In this document: piece by piece, positions 5,366 to 15,200 of the stretch
Numbering within the stretch: the first letter of the stretch is position 1
Layout: every line of letters begins with the position of its first letter
The notes under the pieces: generated by a model
Databases searched by the model: none
What the model was told of the DNA's origin: nothing
The model's input: only the letters and a program-made list of their open reading frames with translations
Origin: Spirochaetaceae bacterium
GTDB taxonomy: Bacteria > Spirochaetota > Spirochaetia > Treponematales > Breznakiellaceae
Length of the DNA stretch: 18,382 bases
Direction: 5' to 3'
Assembly (NCBI GenBank): GCA_031280115.1
Contig: JAITHF010000218.1
Location: 1-18,382 of the forward strand
Translations under genes and position numbers: made by a program

Positions 5366-6908
5366 AATACATAAACCGGATAACTCCGGCGCCGGTAACA
5401 AGGGCTACCGGCACGGCCCAGAGTATATCGGTCTTCATGTCTTGATCAAACCGGCAGACCAGGGTGTTCCCCTCAGCCTGATCCCGGGACAGGCTCTTAA
5501 TGAGAAACGCGAAGTTGTCCAGCCTGAGCGGGATTTTGACCCCTTTTTCGTCAAACGCCGCGGCCCGGTCCCCCTCTTCCGGCGCAAGGCGGGCGATCCT
5601 GAGAGGGAAAACCGGGTTCTTGTCCGCAAGGGGGCTGCGTATCTGGTTCTTGACCTCTTTAATAACCGCCGCGAAATCGCGCTTCCCCGCTTCCACCCCG
5701 TCCTTCAGGTCTTCGGCGGTGCAGTCCTGCGGTTCCCACCGCTCCCAGCGGACACGGGGGTTTTTGTCCCCGGGGTACACAAAGAGTTCCGGCGTACACA
5801 GGACCGGGAAGAAACTGTCCTCTTCCCTGACGTGCTTCAACGCTTTGAAGGGCCGGTGATTCTTCGTAAGATAAACCTCCCCGTTGGTAAGGGAGAGCCA
5901 TATCCCCTCGTCAACGAACTCCTTTTTCGCGTTGTCTGTGATGACCGAAAAGCCCATCTGGAGGAGGCGGGCGTTTTCCACCACCCGCCCCAACTCCCGC
6001 AGTTCGGCGAGTTTCCACACGTAGCCCATCTGCTCTTCGATAGCGGACTGAAGCGCCGCATTAACAGGAGGCCCCGCGCCGGCAGGAGGCCCCGCATTAA
6101 CCGCAGGCCCCGCATTAACCGCAGGCCCCGCCTGGGCCCCGCCCTTCTTGGCCGCTTCCGCTTCCGCTTCCGCTTCCAAGCCGGCGATTTTTTGTTCCGT
6201 ATGGGCGCGGCTCTTTTTGAGGAGCGCATAGAGGTAGTTTGCCGCGCCAAGGGCCTCGGAGAAATCCTGCTTGAGCTGGGCCTCCGCGCCGGCAAGAAGG
6301 AGGCTGTTAAGGGCCGCCTGAATACCGTCAATATAATAGTTGCCCAGTTCCTTTGCCTGATCCAGGTACAGTTTCTGATTTTTCTTGTCAAGGCTGTGCA
6401 GGCCGGCAAGCATGATATTACGCAGTATTTTCCCGGCCAGGGCTATTCCCTCAAGCTGGGCGCGGTATTTCTTCACCGCCTGAGTACGGGAACGGGCTTT
6501 TGCGGCAGCGGTTTTCGCCGGAGGCGGCGCGTCCTCTGCCGCCTCTTTTTCCTCCTTTTTCTCCGCCTTTTGTTTGGCTTTTTCCCGCTTGGCCGCCAGA
6601 TCCTCCGGCACCGGCTGGACCGTGAAGGGATTGCCCTGGGCCTTGCAGAACAGGAGCCCTGCCACGTGCTTGCAGGGTATCTGCCGGCTGGGGCAGGAAC
6701 AGCGGGGCACCGGCTTCTCAGGGTCTGTGAAATCAACCGAGCATTGGTACGGCTTTGCGCCGCTGCCGGCGCATGAACCGAACAGCAGGGTCTCATCCTC
6801 GGTTATAGACAGGGCGCTGAATTTGCCTTTCTTCGCCAGAGCCTTCCCGTTGGAGAGGGCGGAAGCGTTTCCGGTAAATTGAATGATAAAATCTTCGGTA
6901 ATATTCAT
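5364..6908 (-). CDS. SWIM zinc-finger protein
   Basis: The 514-residue product has a SWIM zinc-binding motif near its N-terminus: Cys70-x-Cys72-x6-Cys79-x-His81 (RCSCPSRQIPCKH). SWIM domains bind DNA or protein and are often paired with SNF2 ATPases in bacteria; Bacillus subtilis YwqB beside helicase YwqA is an example. A charged, probably coiled region (AAKREKAKQKAEKKEEKEAAED, about 104-130), a helical part, an Ala/Glu stretch and GPAVNA hexapeptide repeats (about 260-283) follow. The C-terminal 230 residues form an unrecognised globular domain. I chose ATG 6908 (MNITEDF) over the longer frame from 6944, because the promoter -35 box overlaps 6944 and the -10 box lies 6 bases before 6908. There is no Shine-Dalgarno, suggesting a leaderless mRNA. 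The gene is divergent from the SNF2 gene and probably co-regulated with it. Confidence 0.85.
   Translation of the reverse strand: MNITEDFIIQFTGNASALSNGKALAKKGKFSALSITEDETLLFGSCAGSGAKPYQCSVDFTDPEKPVPRCSCPSRQIPCKHVAGLLFCKAQGNPFTVQPVPEDLAAKREKAKQKAEKKEEKEAAEDAPPPAKTAAAKARSRTQAVKKYRAQLEGIALAGKILRNIMLAGLHSLDKKNQKLYLDQAKELGNYYIDGIQAALNSLLLAGAEAQLKQDFSEALGAANYLYALLKKSRAHTEQKIAGLEAEAEAEAAKKGGAQAGPAVNAGPAVNAGPPAGAGPPVNAALQSAIEEQMGYVWKLAELRELGRVVENARLLQMGFSVITDNAKKEFVDEGIWLSLTNGEVYLTKNHRPFKALKHVREEDSFFPVLCTPELFVYPGDKNPRVRWERWEPQDCTAEDLKDGVEAGKRDFAAVIKEVKNQIRSPLADKNPVFPLRIARLAPEEGDRAAAFDEKGVKIPLRLDNFAFLIKSLSRDQAEGNTLVCRFDQDMKTDILWAVPVALVTGAGVIRFMY
6058..6129 (-). repeat. Four 18-bp in-frame repeats in the SWIM gene
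   Basis: Units start at 6058, 6076, 6094 and 6112; the last two are identical (GCATTAACCGCAGGCCCC) and the first two diverged. They encode Gly-Pro-Ala-Val-Asn-Ala type hexapeptides. Immediately beyond lie four GCTTCC hexamers (6154-6177) encoding alternating Glu-Ala. Together they form a flexible linker and a likely site of length variation. Confidence 0.85.
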
Positions 6909-6914
6909 GGTTTT

Positions 6915-6944
6915 ATGATACACGAAAGGGCGCCTGCGGGACAA
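6915..6944 (-). promoter_or_regulatory. Promoter of the SWIM gene, predicted leaderless
   Basis: On the minus strand TTGTCC (6939-6944), an 18-bp spacer and TATCAT (6915-6920) are followed after six bases (AAAACC) by the ATG at 6908. The expected transcript start coincides with the start codon. Confidence 0.5.
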
Positions 6945-6977
6945 GGGCGGTTTTTTCCCCTCTTTTCTCTCTAGGGC

Positions 6978-7006
6978 TTGCAGGGGCGGCGGCTTTCCCG
7001 CATACT
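6978..7006 (+). promoter_or_regulatory. Promoter of the SNF2 operon, predicted leaderless
   Basis: TTGCAG (6978-6983), a 17-bp spacer and CATACT (7001-7006) lie eight bases before ATG 7015. The -10 match is moderate (4 of 6). No Shine-Dalgarno is present. It is back to back with the SWIM promoter in a 106-bp intergenic region, so one regulator could serve both. Confidence 0.42.
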
Positions 7007-7014
7007 AACGGCGT

Positions 7015-10000
7015 ATGCCAGAGAAAACACTGCCTATGCCGGAAACAACAGAACCAGCAGAACCAATTTTTTCTATTTTTTCTATAGCGCCCTCCGGTGC
7101 GGATGATCCGGTTTCGGTTGATTCCGTGCCGGACAAGGCGCCGGAGGGCGGGGAGCCAGCCTTTTATTTCACGATTGAGCGGGAACAGGCCGGATCCTAT
7201 CTCCGGTTCCGCGCCGGAGCGGAGGGGGGAGGGTTTCCCGACTTCAGGCGGTATTCCGGGGCCCTGCGGGAGGCTTTGCGGCTGTTCGCGGCGCGTAAGG
7301 CACAGGACAGCCGGGCCGTCCGCTTCCACGGGGCGCGCCCGCAGGAAGACTGCATTGTTAATCCTGAGGATCTTCTTATCCGGCGGGCCCTTGACGCGGG
7401 TATCCTGCGGGACATCCGGGGGAAGGCCCTGTCTTACGCAGGGGGCGGCCTCCATTGCGCGGTTCTTGCCCAAGACCTTTCTTTAACCGGCGGGTACGGC
7501 GGGTATGTGGAGATTTCCCTCATCCTGCGGGACGAAGCGGGCGCTGCTGCTGCCAAGGGCGGGTACCCTGAATACAGCCGCGCCGGAACTGCCGGGGGTG
7601 AGGGCGCCGGCGGCGGGCTTCCCACGTTTTATACCGTGTCCCGGGGGCTTGCGGTTACGGGGGATCTGGTCTACGCGGTGCCTGACCTGGGCCCCCGGTG
7701 GCCGGAGACTGACCGGATAAACGCGAAAGCCCCTCAAAAAGACGCGGCGCTGTTTCTCTCCCGCATCTTTTCGGCGTTCACGAACCTGCGCCTTGCGTAC
7801 CCCAGGGGGACGGTCAAAGCAGGGGGGCCGTTCAAGGCGGTGCCGGGGCTCTTTTTTATAAAGCGGGACAGCCAGGGCTGCCTCCATGTACGCCCCCTTT
7901 ATTTCCTGCGGGGCTTCCCGCCGCTCTTTCTTGAGGACGAAAAGATTATAACCGCCGTATCCCTTGACCATGCGCGTCAAACCGCGGTCATTGGGGAGGT
8001 GGTGTTCCCTGATTCCCCGCAGGACCTCTTCCGGGAGGCGCTCCAGCGGGGCGGCGGCGGGGACAGGGCGAAGCCGCTGTTCTATGAGGAGCAGGGGCGC
8101 TTTATCATCCCCCCCCAGCTGGCGAAGCTCTTTTTCGCCGCGCATATTGCCGAGCTTTCCCGGTCCTTCGCGCTTATCCACACCAAGGCCCTTGCAGGCT
8201 CGCGCCTCTGTTTTCCCAAGCCCCGGCTCCGCCTCTCATTGGGGCGGGGGATTGACTATTTTTCAGGGGGCGCGGCAGAGGCGGAAGCGGCGGCGGCGGT
8301 AGAGGTTGAGGGGGAGCGCTTTCCTGCGGGGGCGTTTCTCGAAGAATACCGGAAAAGCGGGTGGGTTACGCTCTGTGACGGCAGGAAGGCCGTCCCTGAC
8401 CCGGAGGTTATGGCTAAACTGGCCCATTTTGAGCGCTTTATCACCGGAGAAACCATGATGCTTTCGTATTATGCGGTTCCCGCGCTTTTAAGTGACGGGG
8501 ATGTTATTCTTGAAGGGGAAGGCTGGGCGCGGCAGGGGCCTTTTGGGCGGTTTTTTGACTTTCTCTCAGGGTATAACCGCATCCCCCAGCGGGAGCGGGA
8601 GTTTTCCCTTGGGCGCGGGAGCCTGCGGCCCTATCAGGAATACGGGGCGCGCTGGCTTGATTATTTGCTGGAATACCGGATGGGCGGGTGCCTTGCCGAC
8701 GAGATGGGGCTGGGGAAGACCGTGCAGGTTATCGCCCTCTTCCGCTCTCTGCACAGGGCGGGGGCGCAGGGGAAATGCCTTGTTATCTGCCCTAAGACGC
8801 TGGTGTTCAACTGGCTGGCGGAGCTTGACAAGTTCGCGCCGGAACTGCCTAAAACGGTCTATTACGGCGCTGGCCGGGACCTTTCGCGCCTTGCAGGGCC
8901 GCCTCCGCGCCTCCCGCCGCAGCCGGAGGCTGTTTCAACGGCGCATGGCGATTCGATAACGCATCCGCACGACGCAGGAAGCCTTAGCAGGGGGTTTGGG
9001 GGAACTGGTTCCCCCAAATCTCTTACAAGCGCCAGCGAAGGGCAGCGCTCATGCCTGCACAACCCACATCCCCACGACGCGGGGGAGCCCCCGCATGACG
9101 CGGGGGAGCCCCCGCACGACGCGGGGGAGCCCCCGCACGACGCGGGGATGTCTCCGCATGACGCGGGGGATTCTCTGTACGGCGCGGAGGATGCTGCGGG
9201 AGGCTTCGAGGTGGTTATCAGCACTTACGGGACTATCCGGCGGGACGCGGCGCTGCTCAAAGACCTTGCGTTCCTTTCGGTTATCCTTGACGAGTCCCAG
9301 AACATCAAGAACCTCAGCTCCCAGACCGCGGGGGCGGTGTTTTCCCTCTCGTCCCTGCACCGCGCGGCCATGAGCGGCACCCCCATAGAAAACAACCTTA
9401 TGGAGCTTTACAGCCTGTTCCGGTTTCTGAACCCGCACTTTTTCGGGTCGGAGGCTGATTTTACCCGCCAGTACCTCTCCCCTATTCAGGAAAAGAACGA
9501 CGCCGCGGCCTTGAAGGACCTGCGCTCCCGCATATACCCGTTCATGCTCCGCAGGCGTAAAGACGAGGTGCTTGCGGAGCTTCCGCCCAAGACCGAAGAG
9601 ACGGTGCGTATCGAACTTGACGAGGCCCACCGCGCCTGCTACCACCAGCGGCGGCAGGAATACAAAGACCGCATACGCGGCATTATTACCGGCGGCAGGT
9701 ACGCGCGGGAGGGGTTTACTATCCTTGCGGCCTTAAGCGGCCTGCGGCGCCTTGCCAGCGTCCCTGAAAAAGATGGGGGGGAGGAGCCGTCGGCAAAGCG
9801 CCAGTATCTACGGGAGCGGGCGGCGGAGCTTGCCGCAGGAGGGAGGAAATGCCTTATTTTTACCAATTTTCTCTCAGCAGCGGACCTCATACGCGGCGAT
9901 TTGGAGGCATTAGGGGTTCCTGCGCTTGTTATGACCGGCGCCACCGGGAACCGGGCGTCTCTGGTACGCCGTTTTCAAGAGGACCCGGCTATCAAAGCTT

Positions 10001-10323
10001 TTGTTATCACCCTCAAAACCGGCGGCTGCGGGCTTAACCTGACTGCCGCGGATTACGTGTTTATCTTCGACCCCTGGTGGAATACGGCGGCGGAACAGCA
10101 GGCCCTTGGCCGGGCCCACCGGATAGGGCAGGTTAATCCGGTATTCTGCTACCGGCTTATTGCCAAGGACACGATCGAGGAGCGGATAGAGGAACTGCAA
10201 AAGCGCAAGAGCGGCCTCTCTTCCGCCCTTATTCTGAGCGATCAGGCGCTGCTTAAAGCCCTCACGCCGGATGATACGCTGTTCCTGCTGGGAAGCGCCG
10301 GAGGCGGTGCCTATGGAACCTGA
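7015..10323 (+). CDS. SNF2-family ATPase/helicase with an in-frame repeat insertion
   Basis: The 1102-residue protein has an N-terminal region of about 530 residues specific to bacterial SNF2 proteins, then a full SNF2 motor. Motif I is DEMGLGKT (562-569, Walker A Lys568), motif Ia CLVICPKTLVFNWL, and motif II DESQ (759-762). Motif III is SGTPIENNLMELYSLFRFLNP. The C-terminal lobe carries LIFTNF, KTGGCGLNLT and motif VI with both arginines (QALGRAHRIGQ, Arg1033 and Arg1036). It should be an ATP-driven double-stranded DNA translocase or remodeller; SNF2 proteins generally do not unwind DNA. Oddly, between motif Ia and the ISTYGTIRRD segment there is an insertion of roughly 85 residues (about 640-725), made of a repeat element and PHDAGE heptapeptides. 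The start ATG 7015 is set by the promoter; ATG 7036 is an alternative. It overlaps the next gene by 11 bp. Confidence 0.92.
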   Translation: MPEKTLPMPETTEPAEPIFSIFSIAPSGADDPVSVDSVPDKAPEGGEPAFYFTIEREQAGSYLRFRAGAEGGGFPDFRRYSGALREALRLFAARKAQDSRAVRFHGARPQEDCIVNPEDLLIRRALDAGILRDIRGKALSYAGGGLHCAVLAQDLSLTGGYGGYVEISLILRDEAGAAAAKGGYPEYSRAGTAGGEGAGGGLPTFYTVSRGLAVTGDLVYAVPDLGPRWPETDRINAKAPQKDAALFLSRIFSAFTNLRLAYPRGTVKAGGPFKAVPGLFFIKRDSQGCLHVRPLYFLRGFPPLFLEDEKIITAVSLDHARQTAVIGEVVFPDSPQDLFREALQRGGGGDRAKPLFYEEQGRFIIPPQLAKLFFAAHIAELSRSFALIHTKALAGSRLCFPKPRLRLSLGRGIDYFSGGAAEAEAAAAVEVEGERFPAGAFLEEYRKSGWVTLCDGRKAVPDPEVMAKLAHFERFITGETMMLSYYAVPALLSDGDVILEGEGWARQGPFGRFFDFLSGYNRIPQREREFSLGRGSLRPYQEYGARWLDYLLEYRMGGCLADEMGLGKTVQVIALFRSLHRAGAQGKCLVICPKTLVFNWLAELDKFAPELPKTVYYGAGRDLSRLAGPPPRLPPQPEAVSTAHGDSITHPHDAGSLSRGFGGTGSPKSLTSASEGQRSCLHNPHPHDAGEPPHDAGEPPHDAGEPPHDAGMSPHDAGDSLYGAEDAAGGFEVVISTYGTIRRDAALLKDLAFLSVILDESQNIKNLSSQTAGAVFSLSSLHRAAMSGTPIENNLMELYSLFRFLNPHFFGSEADFTRQYLSPIQEKNDAAALKDLRSRIYPFMLRRRKDEVLAELPPKTEETVRIELDEAHRACYHQRRQEYKDRIRGIITGGRYAREGFTILAALSGLRRLASVPEKDGGEEPSAKRQYLRERAAELAAGGRKCLIFTNFLSAADLIRGDLEALGVPALVMTGATGNRASLVRRFQEDPAIKAFVITLKTGGCGLNLTAADYVFIFDPWWNTAAEQQALGRAHRIGQVNPVFCYRLIAKDTIEERIEELQKRKSGLSSALILSDQALLKALTPDDTLFLLGSAGGGAYGT
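8932..9190 (+). mobile_element. Copy of the repeat element inside the SNF2 reading frame
   Basis: GTTTCAACGGCGCAT (8932-8946) matches 13 of 15 bases of the reverse complement of 5260-5274, the outer end of the island element. It is followed, as in the island, by GGAAGCCTTAG, the hairpin TTTGGGGGAAC-TG-GTTCCCCCAAA (8995-9018) and TCTCTTA, and then by a 21-bp array. The insert keeps the helicase frame open and falls in a surface loop between motifs Ia and II. Confidence 0.65.
9070..9186 (+). repeat. Six-unit 21-bp palindromic tandem array, translated
   Basis: The GACGC core recurs at 9076, 9097, 9118, 9139 and 9160, with a degenerate GGCGC at 9181, all exactly 21 bp apart. A lone further copy (CCGCACGACGC) precedes the hairpin near 8965. 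The best units are CCCCCGC-AYGAC-GCGGGGG-AG, that is 7-bp inverted arms filling almost the whole unit. Translation gives PHDAGEP-type heptapeptides. Confidence 0.92.
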
Positions 10324-12184
10324 TACTGTTATTATACGGCCCGGGGTAAACCGCCTGAAACAGGGGCCTGCGCTCCCCAAACCGGAACTTACCTCCTGCA
10401 TCGCCGCCTGCGCCGCCGCCTATCTTCAAGGCGCCTACCGGTCCCTTTTAGGGGGCGCCCCTGCGCCGCAGGGCCTTGCGGACCTGATACGCGCCTTTGC
10501 GTCGGCGCTGGACTTCCCCTCGGCTGACAGGTTCGGCGCATGGTTTTACCGGCTTCCCCGGCTTTCCCAACAACTCCTCTTTAAGACGGCTTTCACTGAT
10601 TTCACGCCGGCATCGCAGCTTGAGCGCTGGGCCGGGCGCCCCCTTATTATCCGGGAAGCGCCGGATGCGCCGCCGCTCAAAGGGCGCCTCGACCCGGGGC
10701 TGGGCATTGATTTCCTGCTGCTTTCGCCGTGCTGCGGCTGCCTTGTTATCTCCCTTCCTGAGTACCTGCGGCGCATTGCTTCGTTCTATCTTGAGCCGCC
10801 GCCGGCCTCCCGCCTTTCTGCGTGCCTCATGGACGAAGCGCCGCCCCCTGCCGGCGCAGGCGCCCTATGGAACAGGAGCGGCCAGGCTGAGGAGTGCTTC
10901 CGCCTGCTCTGTAAGGCGCTAAGAGCCAGAAAAGAGGCGCAGAACAAGGAAACTTTTCTGCGGGCAAGGCCTTTTACCAAGCAGGAGCGCGGCGGGCTGC
11001 GGGCCGCTTCGGGCATGGCGCCGTTCAACCGTGAGGGCGAGCCGGACAGCGTTGAACTTGCGGCGCGTTTTATTCTGGGGATGTATAATTACCAGATACC
11101 CCCGTCCGCCGCAAGAGAAGCGGAGCTGAAACAGCGGGTGAAGGACTTTTTCAGCAGCCATTCCCGCAGCGCCTCCTCCCAGCCTGCTGACCGGCGCTTT
11201 CTTGAGTACAGCCTCTGCATGGGGTATCTGGGCAAGATCCCCTATCTAAGCGGGGACGGGCTCGCGCCCGCTTCCCGCGAGGGGTTCCGCCGTATCATCC
11301 GGTATATGGCGGAGGGCGGACAATGGTTCTGCGCGGAGAAACTGCTTGAACATATAACAGTTACCGGCGGGGATTTTTCTTTCTGCGGCCCGTCTTATGA
11401 ACAGGGCTTCCGGGTTAAGGGGGAATGCCTTGAAATACAGGGCGGCTTTTACCTGCCGGAGCGCGGGGGCGTGTTCCGACCGGAGGGCATGATGCGGCGT
11501 TATCTCATATTCCGCCCTCTGTTCAAAGCCTACTGCTACCTTTTCGCGGCCCTGGGGGTGCTTGAGATTATCCAGAAGCCGCCTGAGCTCTTTCGGGTCT
11601 GCCGGGGGAAACGGCTCCCGCTTTCGCCCTTTGAGGGGGTGTCCGGCCTGCGGGTTACCGAGTTCGGCAGGTGGTGCCTTGATATGATTCCCGCGCCGCC
11701 CCGGGCGGCGAAGGGCTGCGGCGCGTTTGCTGACCGGGAGCTGCTGCTGGTCGTGATTGAAGGGGACGAGCCGGAATGCCGCCTCTATCTTGACGCGGTG
11801 GGGACGCGCTTGGGGGAAGGGCGCTGGCGGATAAGCCCGGGGTCTTTCATTGCAGGATGTACCGGCAAAGAGGAGATACAGGACCGTATCCGGCGCTTCA
11901 AGACCCTTATCGAGCCGAATCCGGCGCCCCATTGGAGGGAGCTTTTTACCAAGGCCCTTGACCGCGCCGGCCTTTTCAGGTTCCGCCGCTCCGATATGAT
12001 CCTCTATGATCTGCCTGCCGACCCGGCGCTTGTGGAGGAACTTATGGAAGACAGGGAGGTGCGGGCCCTTATCCGCCTTGTTGAAGACGGGATGATCGCC
12101 CTTGCGGCCAAGGACGAAGGCCGGTTTTTCGCGCTTTTACAGGAACACGGCGTATCCCCCCCTCAGCAGCCGGCGGGACGGTAA
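10313..12184 (+). CDS. Unrecognised 623-residue protein encoded with the SNF2 ATPase
   Basis: I do not recognise this family. The start is ATG 10313, with GGAGG (10300-10304) eight bases upstream; an in-frame ATG at 10271 lacks such a site and would overlap the SNF2 gene far more. The 11-bp overlap with the SNF2 stop implies translational coupling and a physical or pathway link. The protein is soluble, Cys- and Arg-rich and has no signal peptide. A central stretch (MMRRYLIFRPLFKAYCYLFAALGVL... then GLRVTEFGRWCLDM) loosely resembles the winged-helix-like segments next to XPB-type helicases, where a line ends in LT-x-x-G-x-x-LL; this is a weak impression. The C-terminus (FRFRRSDMILYDLPADPALVEEL...) is helical and acidic. 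It could be an accessory or specificity subunit for the SNF2 motor. It faces the alpha-2-macroglobulin gene, 31 bp apart, with no evident terminator between. Confidence 0.8.
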   Translation: MEPDTVIIRPGVNRLKQGPALPKPELTSCIAACAAAYLQGAYRSLLGGAPAPQGLADLIRAFASALDFPSADRFGAWFYRLPRLSQQLLFKTAFTDFTPASQLERWAGRPLIIREAPDAPPLKGRLDPGLGIDFLLLSPCCGCLVISLPEYLRRIASFYLEPPPASRLSACLMDEAPPPAGAGALWNRSGQAEECFRLLCKALRARKEAQNKETFLRARPFTKQERGGLRAASGMAPFNREGEPDSVELAARFILGMYNYQIPPSAAREAELKQRVKDFFSSHSRSASSQPADRRFLEYSLCMGYLGKIPYLSGDGLAPASREGFRRIIRYMAEGGQWFCAEKLLEHITVTGGDFSFCGPSYEQGFRVKGECLEIQGGFYLPERGGVFRPEGMMRRYLIFRPLFKAYCYLFAALGVLEIIQKPPELFRVCRGKRLPLSPFEGVSGLRVTEFGRWCLDMIPAPPRAAKGCGAFADRELLLVVIEGDEPECRLYLDAVGTRLGEGRWRISPGSFIAGCTGKEEIQDRIRRFKTLIEPNPAPHWRELFTKALDRAGLFRFRRSDMILYDLPADPALVEELMEDREVRALIRLVEDGMIALAAKDEGRFFALLQEHGVSPPQQPAGR

Positions 12185-12215
12185 ACGGCGTTCAGCCCAG
12201 ACGCAAGGCCGGCTG

Positions 12216-15200
12216 TCAGCGCCCGCTGAGGGAGATAATCATAAGCTCCCCTGTGCTGCGGCCAAAGACCTCTTCTTCATACATACATTCTGCCTGCGCC
12301 GGAGGCGTGGGGTACACCCCGGGCATCACCGCCCGGAAACGGAACGACGCCTCCTGTTTGCCGGCAGGAAAAAAATCCCAGTGGAACCGTATCTCGTCGT
12401 CCATAATAAAGCGCAGCGGCAGGTTCCATTGCCATTGCCGGCCTTCTTCATCCCCGCCCCGGCCCTCATCATCCGCCAAAGGCGGCGCGGCGCTGGTGAC
12501 GAACGAGGCGTCAACGATTTCCGCCCCTGACGGGACCGGCGCCCGTAACGCCACAAAGGTCCGGTCCCGGGAACTTGAAAGCACCACCCGCCGGGTGTAG
12601 GTCTTTCCCGCAAGGAGCATCCCGTCCGATACCCGCTCCCCTTGGGAGTCAAAGGTTTCCACATAGACCCCAAGCCCCTCGTCCCGGGCGGAGGCAAGCT
12701 CCGAGGGAAGGCCGTACCGGAGGCTGGCGGTATAATAGAGGGGGCCTTCCCCTTCCCGCTCAATACGTAGCGGGATGAGCGAATCCTTGGGGGCGCTTTG
12801 CAGCGGGTCCTGGGAGAAGAGAAAGGTTTTTCCCTCAGCGGCGCCGCCGTAGCCGCTCAAGCGCCGCTCCAGCAGCGGCGCCCCTCCCAAAGAGGCCCTG
12901 GCGGTAACGTCCCGCGCCCCCTGCTGTTCAGCGTCGGCTATCTGCCCGAAAGCCAGCACCGCCCAGAACGAAGAGGCGGTGTTGCCCCATATTCCCCGGC
13001 GCTGGCGGGCAATAAGCGCCGTTATAAGCCGGCTTGTCATATCATTTTCCGGCTCAAGCGCGTGGAACAGCATGAGCGAGAGGGCGTAGCGGTCTGCCTC
13101 GTAGCCCCAGAACGCGCCTTGCCGGCCAAAGGCATCGGTAAGGTCAAGGGCGCGCGCGCCCGGGCGGGCGAACCGCCGTATTTGGGACGCGGCCTTCTCA
13201 GCGAGGGAACGCTGGCCGGCCTCAAGCGCCGCAAGGCCCCCGAAACTCAGCGCCGGGATGCTCAAGGTTTCCGGCTTCTCAAGAAACGCCGTAATTTCAC
13301 CGCCCCCCAAGGCCGGCGGGTACAGGGACCGGACCCAGAGGGAATACCCGTGAAGAAAGGCGTCTTTTTTTATTTGATCCATGTTGGATTCGAGGTAGCC
13401 TAAAATCTCGGCGGTATTAAGCGCCGCCGGGACCGCGTACCCCTTCTTGCGGGCGAGGCGGGCGATATGCGCCATCCGCAGGCTTACCAGCGCGCTGCCG
13501 TACTGACCGCCGGGCCAATAGGGATACGAGCCGTCATAGAGTTTGTAACTGCTCAGGCGCTTGAGTTCCTCCTCAATAACCTTCTTCGTATCCTGTACCG
13601 GCGTGTCAAGGTCAAATGCCGCAAGGTGGCCGCCGAAAGCAAGGAGCGGGAGGAGCGCGGCAGTGCGCTGTTCAAGGCACCCGTAAGGGTAACTCAAAAG
13701 GTAGCCTAACGCCTCTTTAAGCTGGGCCAGGCGGGAGGCGGAAAGGGTCAGGCTCAAACTGCCCGTACCCTCCGGCACAAACGACGGGATCACAAGCCCC
13801 TCTTCTGTTATTGCAAGGGGATTTCCCAGTCCGCCCAGACTGCCTATGGTGGAGACCGTCTCGTATACGACTGGCCGGTCAACCTCAACGGTTTTGATGA
13901 TACGCTCGTTTACTTTCGGGGAACGGAGGGTAAAAACAAGGCGGGATTCCCCTGCGCCCAGCGCCGCCACCCTGAAGCGCACCTCCGCGGTTTCCCCCGG
14001 AGGAATACGCGCGCTCTGGCTGTCCGCGCCGTCCACTGCAAGCACCGTATCCCACCGGCTTTTCCCGTCCTCCGCCGCAAGGGAAACCTGGGCTTCCACG
14101 GTTTGATGTTCCAGATTGGTAAGCATAAGCGAGACCGTGCCGGTATCCCGCCAGCGGAGTTTCCGCGGGGCAGCAACCGCAGCGACCAGGGGGGCGCTCA
14201 CTTTGAGGTCCTGCTCCTTGATGCCGAACGCATCCGCCCCGACAGCCACCGCGGTACACCGGTAGGTGGTAAGCGAGTCAGGAAGGGGGAAGCTGACTGT
14301 TACGGTTCCGTCGCTTCCGGTTAGGAGATACGGCTCGAATACCGCGGTGGGGCGGAAATCTTTGCGTTCCTCCAGTTTGGATGAGTCTTGCGATCCCTCG
14401 TCGCCGCCGCCGCCCTGCAAATCAGCAAGCGCGTACGTTACCGGGTCCACCAGCAGGGACCGGCTGTCCCCGCCCCGGACCCCCAAAGGAAAATGCTCCG
14501 GGTTATAAAAATACGCAAGCGGGTCAGGCACATGGTAATTGATGAGGTCAAGGACCCCCCGGTCAACCGCCATAAAACTCACCTCCGCGCCGGGCACGGG
14601 ATTCCCGTTTTGGGTAACTTTGAGCGTTGCCAAAGGCCGCCCGCCCGGGGCGTACACCCCCTTATCGGTTTCAATCGTTACGGCGTAGTGCCGGCTCTGG
14701 TTATCCACATACAGCGGCGCAATGCCGAAAAGCCCCTTGGGTTTATCCAGATCAGGGGTGTAATAGGTATTTCCAGGGGGGCCGGAACGGGTGGTATAAC
14801 TGGTAAGCGCCGCGTAGATAATAGGCACGAAAGACTCTTCGATGGGGATGTCAATGGTTCTGGCCGACCCGTCAAGCTCGATAACCCGTTCCGACACAAT
14901 CCCCTCCCGCTCAAGGGTAAGGAGGTATTTCCCCTTGGGAAGGGGGGAGCGCGCCAAAAGCCGCGCGGTTTCCCCCGGGGCGTAGCGGCTCTTGTCCGGC
15001 GTAAGGGCGATGCTGTCCACATCGTCGCTGCCCCAGAGCACCCAGCCCCCGCCGGTAACATAAAAGGGGATGCAGGTTACGGCAAGGCGGTTTTTCTGGT
15101 CCCGGGCGCTGATACGCGCCTCCCACTGGCCGCTCTCCTGGGGGGTAAAATGCACCGCGCCGATCCCCCCTTTGGCGCCGGCCTTCACCGCCCTTTCCTC

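Noticed and set aside
4932..6776. Long plus-strand frame (614 codons) starting with GSAEGLR heptapeptides
   Set aside because: The first part is the 21-bp array read through, then the inverted-repeat arm and polypyrimidine tract, and the rest is antisense to the SWIM gene. It has no ribosome-binding site or coherent fold.
10271..10312. Upstream ATG extending the SNF2 partner protein by 14 residues
   Set aside because: There is no ribosome-binding site, and the extension is the SNF2 coding end in another frame. ATG 10313 has GGAGG at proper spacing.
12185..12215. Possible bidirectional terminator between the convergent SNF2-partner and alpha-2-macroglobulin genes
   Set aside because: The 31-bp gap shows no convincing stem followed by T-runs.
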